Shown here in pieces: positions 36,903 to 47,888 of a stretch of DNA of 64,000 nucleotides (positions are counted from its first letter, which is position 1; the number at the start of each line of letters is the position of its first letter). Origin of the DNA: Crotalaria pallida (Eukaryota > Streptophyta > Magnoliopsida > Fabales > Fabaceae). Where the stretch lies: positions 60,071,501 to 60,135,500 of the forward strand of contig CM075652.1 in NCBI GenBank assembly GCA_037953625.1. Direction: 5' to 3'. The notes below the pieces were generated by a model. That model had not been told where the DNA came from and ran no database searches. It was given only the letters and a program-made list of their open reading frames with translations. The translations under genes were made by a program, and so were the position numbers.

Positions 36903-39538
36903 CTTTCTTTAGTATGTTATCATGGAAGCTTATTTACGATGATCTCTGTAGTAATGGGTACTCCTATCTAACTGTCGTATACGTACCCGTATCCGATACG
37001 CCTTAGGTATTCGTGGGTACGTACCAAAACAAAAAAAATTGGGTATTTGAATGGGTATGTTTAGATACTTTAATAGGTATACGTACCCACCGGACGTACC
37101 CACCATGTGGTATAATTGAACAAATTTTTTTTCCAAACGATGTGTTTTGTTCACACGAATAAGGAAAAGGCATCTTTATTCAATATTTTTCAATTATCTT
37201 ATCACTGTCTTTCATTTTAACCTGAAAAAACACTTTCAAGTCTCAAATTTTTTCTCCTCTTGCTGACTTGATCCCCTCCGTCCCTCACTATACTTGACCC
37301 CCTCCACCGCTCATTGTGTTTGTCCCCCTTCATCTCTTGCGGTACCCCTCATTATGCTTCCTCCTTCATTAGTTTGGTGTCTCCCTCTAAACTGTCTCCC
37401 TTGTCTCTGTTTCCCCTTTCTCTGTTATGGTACTTCTGTTTTTCATGTTCTATAAATATTTCTTTGTTTTCTTTTTCTTTGTTGTGATGGAATAATGAAT
37501 ACTATCTTGATTTAAAACAACAATGAAAAGTGGTTTGATGCTCATGTTTTGTTTTGATTTTTTTCCACACCAAGTGTTTAAACCAGTTTAGGAATTTAAC
37601 CACTCTTTTTTTTTCCTATTATGCACCGCTTTTTTTTTTCTATTTTGTGTTATTTTTGGTTATTTTTGATTTTTTTTTTATTAATTGTTACATAGTGCAA
37701 ACATTATAAGTTGTGTGGTAGAAAAATATTAAATCTTATGAATTTCAATTTTTTGATTGTATTTTTATTTTTTCTATTTTCTATTTTCTATTTTTTATAT
37801 TTATATATAATTATCTATACTATTATATAAAGAAAACATGGTTTTTAACTGTTTGTACATAAATTTGTCAATTCCTATTATACTCTCCCTGATTTGAAAA
37901 AAAAAACTGCTCAAGTAGTTCCACAAACTAAAATAAAGTGAGGGGGAGGGAAGTTACTGGCAGAGAAAAATAACTGGCAAGCCATAAGACTCAAGAGCTT
38001 TAACCCACAAAGGAGAAAAGCATGTATGATGATTTCCACAACTCTTCTCTGCAATCCTTCTCTGTTATGACATGTATGATGATTTCTACAACTCTTCGCC
38101 GTCTCCTTTGCCGCTGCAACCTCCTCTGGATAGATACGGATTTATCGGAGTCGATCGGTGTCGGTCAAGGTTAATTGGTAACGATCGAGGTTAAGTTCTG
38201 AAAACTCTCTAATTCATTGAGGTTAAATTTGAATTGGGGATAAATTTTTGCAATTGTTTTTGAATTTGTGCAATTTTTTCTTTGTAATTCATTCTAATCT
38301 TGAGAGATATAGGTTGACCTTCTAACTAATGGCTAGATGTGCCAAGGTTCACTTGGCATGATATTCACCAACTTCCTTTTCTTTTTTTTTTTTTGTGTCT
38401 AATGATATTGAAATTGAGGAATCTCCTTTAGGTTGTTGACATCTTCCAAGTCCAAGTAAAAATCAACACCAGTAGAACAAGAAGGCATGTCAAAGGCATT
38501 AGGGTCCACAATAAAAGCCTATGCAAGGTTATTTTTGTGATTGATACCTCACTCCACTCATCTTCTCGACTTTGATAAATCACGCTTGTTGCTATTTCAC
38601 TCCTCTTCTGTTCGTGTGTCTCACTCTTTCCTCTTACATGCGTATCAATAGTCAACTTGTTTTCTTCAATTGGTTCACTCTCAATTACTTTACACACAAG
38701 TGTTTTGATCTTGACTTCAAGTATATTACACACATGTGTATGAGTGATCGTCTCACCCTAATTAGGCTTAATACGGAATTTCTCCGTAGCTTGTTCTTCG
38801 TTTATGACTTCAAATTTAATTGAGGATGATCCACCCTCTTCCTGGCTTTGTTCGTCCAACCTATTGTGTCAAGGCTAGAAGACCACTTTCAATTTTTCCC
38901 AATGCTGTCAAGTTTCTCAAATAATCCTCCATACTGCTTCTTTAATATTTGTTCCATCTGTTGAGAGAGTTTTTTTCTAAACATTCCTTGTGTTTCATTA
39001 ATTCCTTTCACGCCTTCAACAATATCTCAAATAACAAGCTATATGGCAAAAAAACTTATCAAGGAATTTTAAGCAAGATATGATAAACAATGATGTTGTT
39101 ATGGCAGCCTTCAAACTCAAGTGAAAAGACATTCATTTGACAAAATAATGAACCAAAAGATACCACACAAGTATGTTTATGGTGTCAGCCGTTGAGAAGT
39201 CACAAGGTAGCCCAAATAACAACACTTTCAAACACTAAAAATATGGTTGTGTGCACCAATTCAAATAAATCTTTCAAGGAATCAACAACCAAAGACAATG
39301 ATTTCCAAGAATGCACTTTTAAGTTGGCTTGAAATTCATTCGACCTAAGCTCTTCCTTTTTCTTATTTGCAATGGATTTCAGCCAAGTATAAAATGACTA
39401 AAGAAGCAAACACTCAAAGATAGGGAATAAAATGAAAAGATGTTACCATAAACCCCCTTGTTATGAAGGTAGCCTTGAAAAGCCATCGGTAGAAGCTATC
39501 TTTGATGACCAACTAACTGATGTAATACTCCTTAGAAA
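36903..39538. other. Intergenic DNA without a supported gene
   Basis: It holds a cluster of GTACCC-type words at 36950-37110, possibly the remains of a DNA transposon end, and T-rich tracts at 37560-37810. A 30-bp segment starting CATGTATGATGATTT is repeated with a 50-bp period at 38021 and 38071. A weak minus-strand coding remnant lies at about 38400-38560. Nothing can be named. Confidence 0.5.
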
Positions 39539-40102
39539 GGATTGTATGGACCTTTATTATAATTAAGGAAAACTCAGAGGTATGTTGCCTTTCAAAGAAC
39601 CATGATGGAGGTTTGGGTAAGAAATTTAATGGTTGAGACAATACAAATAAGACTGAATCAAAATGGATTCTAATCTATTGGAAAATTAGGAAATTGCTTG
39701 CATTAACTTTTTGGTATTTTTGTATGATGGTAATTTAATGGAGATGAAATGGAAACAAATTGATATCATGAAAAGAAAAAAGGAAAATAAGATGATATAA
39801 TGATAGGTTAAGCCCCACAATCCAAGTGGATTGATAAGCCTATGAACGCTACAAGAGCACTAACACTCTTAATAAGTTTAACTTGGTTAAATCCAGAACT
39901 AAAGAGAGCACAAAAATCTCAAATTTGAACAAATCCTTAAACTTGGTTATTCATGAAGTGAGAGTACAATATATATCTTCATTTTGTCTAAATTCTAAGA
40001 TAACTTAACCTCAAAGAAAAGATCAATCCGTGCACCTCATTTACATGCCTTAATCTCCTCATTAAATAAACTTAAAATTCAAATTATAGTATCTCATAAA
40101 AC
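39539..40102 (+). repeat. Unclassified segmental repeat, copy 2
   Basis: It is homologous to 36147-36902 in the same orientation and lacks the MITE and the long TA run. Its 3' end is directly followed by a LINE remnant. Confidence 0.75.
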
Positions 40103-40123
40103 CCCCTTCAACTTAATCTAGGA

Positions 40124-41206
40124 TTTCGATTCTGGGTCTCTTGCTGTAACAAGAGGCAGGAGTTTCTCTGAAAGTTCAGTGTGATGGAAGGACTTCTGTT
40201 ATAGTGGGAGAATTGAGGGATTGAAGGACCGGTTCTCCAAGTGTGTGGCAGTTAAGCTGGGATGTGGTGACAAAATTAGATTATGGCTTGACTCATGGTG
40301 TGGTCCTTCTAGCTTTTGTACTCTTTTTCCTGGTATTTACTCTATGACTCTGAACAAGAATTCTTTGGTGCAAGATTTAGGTGTTTGGTAGAATGGTGTT
40401 TGGCACTAGTCTTTGGCCTGGCATTGTCCTCCCCTTTATTGGGAAAGTCCCCTTGTTGAAGAGTTTCATACCATTTTACACAATGTTTATCTAGATCAAT
40501 TTATAGGAGATACTTAGCACTGGTCTCTTGATGGTGTGAGATTCTCTGCTAAATCCGCTTACCTATAGCTTAGAGTTTTCTTAATGGTCTTAGTATCCCT
40601 TTTACTCACATGTATAAGGATCTATGTAAAGTAAAGCTCCCCGTAAAGTGAAGGCATTTGCTTGACAATTATTCTGGGATCGCCTACCCATTAAGGTAAA
40701 CTTGCGCAAGAGGGATGTTCTTCAAAATGCAACTTGTGTTCTTGTTGTAGCAATGAGGAAAGTTCGCTGCATTTATTCCTTTTTTGTTCTGTTGCTTGTA
40801 ATAGCTGGTCCCTATCTTGTTCTTCATAGGCTGGAAATGCAATCGATACAAGTTCAGTCCATTATTTTGGACTTCTACGAACAATTTGTAGGCCTTTTTA
40901 ACAAACCAATGAATCGTAATGTTGGTTGGCTGATATGGTTAGGCACAGTTTGGTCCTTATGGCTCATGCCTAAGGATATGGTTTTCAATAATGGAGCTTG
41001 GGAAATTGCTTCCATTTTGGATATTATTAAAGTTAGGACCTGGTATTGGTTTGTTTCTTTTATTGATAGGAATGTAAGGTTTTCGGATTGGTGTATGAGT
41101 CCGAGTTCTTGTTTCCTTTGAACCCTTATATGTAATCTCTTTGTATATGGGTTTGAGTACCTCCAGTGCTCGGTTCTAATTCCATTTTGCTAATTAAAAA
41201 AAATAA
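40124..41206 (+). mobile_element. 5'-truncated LINE (L1-type) remnant
   Basis: Broken plus-strand frames encode the C-terminal part of a plant LINE ORF2. The segment around 40640-40790 matches the zinc-binding RT domain (LFWDRLPIKVNLRKRDVL followed by Cys- and His-containing residues). Stops occur often, several in place of expected Trp codons. It ends in an A-rich tail (41193-41206). The word AATCTAGGA flanks it at 40115-40123 and 41207-41215 and is a plausible target duplication. It is no longer functional. Confidence 0.75.
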
Positions 41207-41215
41207 AATCTAGGA

Positions 41216-43032
41216 ACATGTCTTGATGAGTTTGGAAACTCTTATCTTGCTTAAATTTGTTTCCATCCTTCACTTGCTAGTGCAAATCCATGCCTTTTTT
41301 CTTAAACTTGCAGGGCTATCATTATGTTTGCAACTTGCTAGAGGTTATTCGTCACTCAAGTTGCCCAAATTGGAATTCAAGTTTTTGTCCTTAATCATTA
41401 GATTCAGCTGACTTGAGAGGATTACACCACTTATGCTCTTGGTTATGTTATTTGTATTTCGTCTGTTAACATCAACACCTTATTTTGTTACTTTACTGGA
41501 ACTGATTTAATTATCATTTTTTTTGTCTTCTTGAAATTTTATAGAAAGCAAAAAATTGGATGCATATAGATGTCATAGGATACGGCGTAACATCCCGATG
41601 TCCAGCAAACATTTTCGAAAGACTTATTTGGTCTTTGTATACTGTTGCCACTGCTTGTCACACTTTGAGGGAGAGAAACTCTATTTTTCTTATGAATTGA
41701 TGAATGCAACATGTAATCTTTCGCATTTGAAATATAAGAAAAAATATCTCTTGATTCAAAATATAAAAAAAAATAATTAACCTTCTTAAATTATATTTCA
41801 CTTACAATATTATTTTTCTAAAACATTCCTAGAAAGTGATTATCTCATCTAATTTTTGTTTCATTTTCAATGTTGCTTTTTTTAAATACTCTATTTTATT
41901 TTAATAATTTTGAGAAAATTTTAAATATATTTAACTAACTTCTTTAATAAATGTAAAATTCTTATTTTTTTTCTTATATACCAAACTGGACTGAGTAACA
42001 ACTTTTTTTTTATTTTAGCCAAAGACTTATTTTCAATTTTTCTTATGGTAGAGTGAGAGAACTTATTTAACCTGTCAAATAAAAATTATTGCATTACTGT
42101 TTTTTTGTTTTTGGTAATGAAATTAATTTTTACCAAAATAAAATTGGGTACATTTTCAGTAGTTATGAATTTGTATTAAATCATTGAAGAATATAGTCAA
42201 GATTCGTAATTGCCTTGATGCTTGTTTTTACCAAGCAAGCTAGGAAGAGCTGTAAGGAACTAAAATATTGTTATTTGAATTGATTTTTTAAGATTTCATT
42301 TGAATTACTTTCTTTAATCTTAATTGTAAATCATCTTCTAGATGATTTTGGTGATTTTTTAAAAGTAAATTTATAATTTCTATGCAACATTACTTTTTCT
42401 TTCCTATTTGTTCTTATTGAATGTTTTAATTATAACTATTTTTTTAACTAATTGAAGAAAAACTAATTGGTTGAATCAATAATCCATAAATAGTGAGTTT
42501 AAATTCAAGTTTAAGATCCTTTCAAAAAAAATTAATAATAAATTCAAGTTTAAGATAAAGTGGAACTCTCAAAAAAATAAAGTGGAACTAACTCACATGA
42601 TTAAATGCCAAGTCTTAAGTTTTAAAAGTTAGAGGTTTTTCCCTTAAAAAAAAAAGTTAGAGGTCTTGGATTCGATTTTGGTCAAAACTGTCAATCATAA
42701 AATATTTCAATATTAATTAATGCAAAATTGTAATGTTATAATATTTTAAAAAAAATCCTGTTCAAAAAAAAATTTAAAAAAAAATCAACTAAAACTATTC
42801 AGATCCTATCACGAGTTAAAAACACCTACTATGCATGATAAATTAAATTTTTTTCTTAAGTAACAAAATTTAACTAATTTTATTGGTACATGTAGTTAAA
42901 ATTTCCTTATACTAAGTGTGTGTTTGATATAACTAATAAAATTATATTATGATTATTTTTATGTGATTATAATCATATTAAATTAGTATAATATGTTCAT
43001 GTTTGAGTATCTTAACTGAAAAATGAATTTAA
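41216..43032. other. AT-rich intergenic DNA
   Basis: I see no gene, tRNA or clear transposon end here. Short ORFs up to 74 codons occur by chance in AT-rich sequence. Confidence 0.5.
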
Positions 43033-43045
43033 GCTTATCTGTTTT

Positions 43046-43186
43046 TTGGATGAACCAGGGTATCCATCCGTGCAACTGGGTGACTAATCCCTCGCACCAC
43101 GGTCGGGCCCTTTCGGGGGCGATGCTCCCAGTAAGGCTTGCTCCATTCACATGCGTCTCAGGTACGACTCGAACCCGCGACCACAT
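43046..43186 (-). mobile_element. SINE, 5'-truncated (141 bp)
   Basis: It is flanked by a perfect 13-bp duplication GCTTATCTGTTTT (43033-43045 and 43187-43199). It is GC-rich against AT-rich surroundings. On the minus strand it begins close to a pol III B-box-like GGTTCGAGTC (43166-43175); no A box is left. It ends in a short A run. Confidence 0.8.
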
Positions 43187-43714
43187 GCTTATCTGTTTTG
43201 TTTGGGTAGTGTAAAAAATATTATTTTTACTGAGTAAATTATATAAAAAAATGTATGGAGTGATAATGACGTAATTAATGTATTGGAGTTATAAGGATAG
43301 AATATAAAAATTACATGAGTTTATTTTTACAAAAAAAATAATAATCTCCAATTACTATGAGGAAATTGATAGATTTTGATTATTTTTTCATTAATATAAT
43401 TTAAGATTATACAGTACTATATCTTGACAAACAAATACATTAAATTATGATTATTTTTTAAGAAAAAAACTAAAATTATAATATTCAACAAAACCAAAAC
43501 ACACCTATTAGTTCGAGGGAAGATTATTACTATGATAGGTGTACGTCATTTGGATCTTGCTAACAAGTGTTTTTAAAGAACTTGTTTAGTAGAACAATAA
43601 AAACAATGATAGGCACACTTCATTTGGTATCTCGAAAATACAAAAAGATACATGTGTAATGACTTTTTACTATATTTGACTTGTTAACAAATGCACCAAG
43701 GACTCTTATTATTA

Positions 43715-43987
43715 CTCCATCCGGACCTATTTATAAGATCCTTTTGGGATTTTTCTCTTCCACCAAGGAAGATAGTTAAACTTGTTAGTGACATTAGAAA
43801 TGTGAAAATTTAATATACTTTTTTCAAAACTATCCCTATAATTATTATTGGAACTCTAAAAAGTGTTGAATTAATAGAGGTGTTTGTGGAAAAAAGTAAT
43901 TAAATACTATTAAAAATTGAAATGAGATCTTATAAATAGGATCAAAATAAAAACCGCAAACGGTCTTATATATAGGACCAGAGAGAG
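43715..43987. mobile_element. Stowaway-like MITE, 273 bp, family copy 1
   Basis: TA dinucleotides flank it (43713-43714 and 43988-43989). The inverted ends read CTCCATCCGGACC and the complement of CTCTCTGGTCC, followed by TATTTATAAGA near both ends. It shares length and internal sequence with 51966-52238, and with 47204-47476 in inverted orientation. Confidence 0.82.
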
Positions 43988-44394
43988 TATTTTTTTTTAA
44001 ACCGTAGAGAGTACCAAGTACTAGTACTCTCTTCGTTTCATAAGTAGTGTTTTTTAAGGTTACGCAAGAGTTTTAAGAAATAGTTAAATGATGTAAGAAT
44101 TTAGGGTGTTTTGACTCTAATGCCCATATATAATCATTATTGAATAGAAAAAAATATTGAAAGTTAAAAAGAGAATTTAAGAACATTTTTGTTTTGACTC
44201 TAATGCCCCTATATAAATAGTTGAAATGTGGTTGTCATGAGTAATTTTTTTTTAGAATTTACTCAATTTAAAGTACATTACTATAAAGTATAAATTTTAA
44301 GTTTGAATATTTTGTTTATTGATATTCTTATATAGAAATATATATTGTGTATATAAAAATATATATGGTGTCCAAAGTACATGGTTTTAACTTT

Positions 44395-44822
44395 GATTTT
44401 TTCTTTTTAACCACATCTTTTACTCATTGGCCCCCATCGCTTGAAACAGGTCGGATAAACTTTTTGGCCCCTACCTATTATTATCGATTTGCATAAGACG
44501 GAAAAATTACCGAAAATTTAAAAGCGGAAATACTTCCGACTTTTACAAAGCGGAACAATTAAAGTGTTGAAATCCTAGAAATGTCCCTCCGTAAACCCTT
44601 CACCTCCCTTCTTTTTATTGTTTTGTACGTGAATGAAGGGAGATACAATTTTGGTATTATAACAAATTTTTAATGTTTTCCGCCTGATGAGAGGCGAAAT
44701 ACTTTATTTTATTTACGACTTTGGAAAGGTGAAAGATAATACGACTTGCATAAGATAAAAAATGTTTTATTTTGTTTCCACCTTGTTTCAAGCGGTGGAG
44801 GCCAATGAGTAAAGAAAAAATC
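44395..44822. mobile_element. 428-bp MITE with 8-bp target duplication
   Basis: Inverted ends are GATTTTTTCTTT and AAAGAAAAAATC, with longer matching arms containing ACTCATTGGCC and GCTTGAAACAGG. TTAACTTT flanks both sides (44387-44394 and 44823-44830). It shares the GA-TTTTTC tip, an internal AGAGGCGAAA word and the duplication length with 36501-36686, so both probably belong to one superfamily. Confidence 0.82.
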
Positions 44823-44830
44823 TTAACTTT

Positions 44831-46086
44831 TAATAACATTGTTTCCCAAACACGTTGAAAGAATGAAGAATTGCCTGGTTCGCGTGAGTTATGACTTGTG
44901 TGGAAAGAAGGAAATTTCTATGTTGCTCCCACTTTTCATACACCGGCTTTTTAAAAAAAAAAATTAATCTAAGCCAGAATTATTCAGAATGTTTTTTAAT
45001 GCAGATTTATTAAAATATGTCAATTTTTAATATAAATTTATTCAATATAATCTTTTTTTATCTGTCAAAAAGCTGATAATAAAAAAATTTAAATTCAAGT
45101 AATAAAAAAAAGACATATTATTAAAACAGAAAACTCAAAACATATTTTTAATTTATTGGATTTAAAAAAAATAAAAAAAAATTACCGGAGAATGGTAACC
45201 CGGAGCATAGTAAAAGTAAAAGCGCCAGGAATGCGAAGTAACGTCGTTTTTAACAGCTTGAGTTGTGTTGTCCTTCTTTTCAAGTAGATTAAGAACATTC
45301 ACACTTTAACCATTAAACTTCAAAATTTTAAAACTTAATTTAAAATATTTATTGCACTTAAAAAAATTAAGTTTATTTAAAAAAAATAAAAAATGATGTT
45401 GTTTTAGGATTTTACATTTAAGAAAAGGAACTCGCCCAGTTCATAAAATTTCGGCCGATTTAATGGTTTACCGTAATTCGACCAATTTTTACTAATTGGG
45501 GGTTTTTTTTTATCATGTGCATCCCGCACATAGGATAATATAACATAAATAGTAAAATTGTATCAGAAAACTAAATATTTATTATTTTTAATTCATTAAA
45601 TGTTTCAATTTCCAACAAAACATTTCTATTTAAGGTATGATTAACCTATACACCTGATGCATATGTTAGAATAATTATAACATTGTGAGAAACTATCCAA
45701 AGACCCAAAATGCATGTTATTTCTTTCTATCATACCAATATCTCAGAAATAATAGCCTATCGTTCTAATGAATTTCTTTGTTTTCTTATTCATTAAAAAG
45801 AAGATTTAAAAGAATAATATATTGATGAGAATACTATTAAGATGATTTGCCAAAAAAGTGTGGATTTACAATTTTATTTGGTGATTGTTTTGATGGTGAC
45901 TAAGCATGAGATTTATATCATTCAATGAATTACGATTGTACATCACTATTTTTTTAACTATCAAACGAAATAAACACACTTTTTCAAAATTCATTTTAAA
46001 GATAATTTCCCTTTATAACATCCAAATACAAAAGATATGTATCACTCCACTTGGTGTTTTATATAAGAACATCTTAAAAATTTTAT
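44831..46086. other. AT-rich intergenic DNA
   Basis: No feature can be supported. Homopolymer A and T runs are frequent. Confidence 0.5.
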
Positions 46087-46095
46087 TTTCATCAT

Positions 46096-46741
46096 AGGGT
46101 TGTCAAACTCGCGAGTTAACTCGTAAACTCGTACGAGTTTACGATCCTACCCATAGAATCGATTCAACTCGCATGCAAACTCGCTTCCCACTAAACTCGG
46201 GTAAACTCGTACAAACTCGGCTAAACTCGGGTAAACTCGTGCAAACTCGGGTAAACTCGGGTAAACTCGTGCAAACTCGGGTAAACAGCAGTGGCCTTAC
46301 GGATATTTGAATTTTCTTGAGCTTTTACTTCTCAAAACAAAATTTCCACCGTCGGATGTCAAGATAAACGAGTTAGGAAGCGTATATAAAAATTTGAGCA
46401 CGATCCAACGGTTAACAAAGAAGATACTGATCAATCTTTGAACGATATTTTCACTAAAATAACACTTTAACCACTATTTTTACTTAACTAACCACTTAAA
46501 TCATAAAACCATCATATTTGGTTGTTGTTAAGTTGGTTTGCTAATATTATTTATTGGGTTCTTATATGCTATAGTAACATTTAAATATTTATGTTTAATT
46601 TTTAGAGTAAAAACTATGAAATGGAAGCTATGAAAGTTATCTACAGGTTAATTTTAAAATAAGTGGACTCGAGGTAAACTCGTGAGTCGAGTTTACCTCG
46701 ACCTCACGAGTTTACGTAAACTCGCGAGTTTGACAACCTTG
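46096..46741. mobile_element. Mutator-like MITE with GAGTTTAC subterminal repeats
   Basis: A perfect 9-bp duplication TTTCATCAT flanks it (46087-46095 and 46742-46750). The terminal inverted repeat is GGTTGTCAAACTCGCGAGTT, after two to three mismatched outer bases. Inside the left end lie about ten AAACTCG-type words in near-tandem (46109-46285), and the right end has inverted versions. A 9-bp duplication points to Mutator-superfamily transposase. It has no coding capacity. Confidence 0.85.
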
Positions 46742-46750
46742 TTTCATCAT

Positions 46751-47201
46751 GTTTATAAGATGTTATTTTTATTTTGAATAATAATTAATTTTGAGTTTCC
46801 ATAATAATTAATTATAAAGATAGTTTTAAAAAAACATATTTACTGTTCATATTTTTTATATCATTAATAAAATTAGCATATTTTCTTAATAGACATGATT
46901 TTTTTTTTTTTAAAAAACAATATCAATAAAGATTGAAGGGAGCATTTAATTCGTAAATTAACCTATACAAAATTGTTTTAGCTTGTTTAAACATATTTGT
47001 CTCCCATAAAAGATACATTTGTCTTTTAAAAAAATAACAAGATTCAAAATTAGAATTTTCTCATTACCAAAAATAAATTGTAAACTTAGTTATTTTCTAT
47101 ACATATTTATTTTATTTGAAACCAAAGACATAGAATTAGTGAATAGAGAATCCAAAATAGAGTTATTAAGAAGATTCATTACACGAGTTAAATATATTCA
47201 T
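46751..47201. other. AT-rich intergenic DNA
   Basis: There is no supported gene. A 66-codon ORF at 47019-47219 runs into the MITE end and is chance. Confidence 0.5.
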
Positions 47202-47203
47202 TA

Positions 47204-47476
47204 CTCCCTCCATCCTTAAATATTATGTCTTGTTGACATTTTTATTTTGTCCCTATTTAAAAAGTCTCATACCAATTTTCAATTATCATTAATTACTTTT
47301 TTTCACAAACACCCTTATTTATTTAACATCTTTTAGATTTCCAATAATATTAATAGAGGTAATTTTGAAATTACATATTAAAAATTCATATTTCTAATAC
47401 AATTAATTAAATTATTCCACTTTAACGAAAGTGAAATCTAAAAAAAAAAAAACTTTATATTCAAGGAGGGAGAGAG
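47204..47476. mobile_element. Stowaway-like MITE, 273 bp, family copy 2 (inverted)
   Basis: It has ends CTCCCTCCATCC and GGAGGGAGAGAG with TA on both sides (47202-47203 and 47477-47478). Its reverse complement aligns with 43715-43987. It lies about 400 bp upstream of the PWWP start codon, so it could contribute to that promoter. Confidence 0.8.
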
Positions 47477-47478
47477 TA

Positions 47479-47888
47479 TTATTATAGAAAGCGAAATTAC
47501 CAAAGTAGTCATAATCCACCACGTGTCTCCATTTCAGGATCCTCTACCTATGGTCGTTTTTTTGATTCCAAACAGCAACTACTCCGTTAATGGTACGAAC
47601 TACACATTTCTCTCTCTTTCTTCACAAAATCCCTCAAAATTTTATCATACCCTTCTTGTTTCACCTCTCCATTGAAGAGCCATATCTTCACTCTCTACAT
47701 TAACAAGGAATAACCACCACCACCACCCCCCAAAAAAAAAAAAAAAAACAGCAAAAAAGGTTTGAACTTTCTTTCAATTTTTTTTTAATGTACTTGTTTA
47801 ATTATCAATGAATGTGTTTTGGATAGCAGCATGAATGAAAATACTGTTTTTGTTTTTGTGGTTTGTGTTTTAGGTTTTTCCCTCTGTA
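47479..47888 (+). promoter_or_regulatory. Promoter and 5' untranslated region of PWWP gene
   Basis: The region has pyrimidine-rich CTCTCTCT words near 47610, a CCACCACCACC stretch and a poly-A run at 47732-47748, typical of plant leaders. A possible leader intron runs 47760-47873 (GTTTGAAC to TGTTTTAG), ending 15 bases before the ATG. No clear TATA box is visible. Boundaries are uncertain. Confidence 0.5.

Noticed and set aside
44030..44280. Possible further Stowaway element starting ACTCTCTTCGTTTCATAAGTAG
   Set aside because: No matching inverted right end could be found, so only a truncated end can be suspected.
46109..46290. CRISPR-like array of AAACTCG words
   Set aside because: Units are short, irregularly spaced and lie inside a transposon with inverted ends in a plant nuclear sequence.
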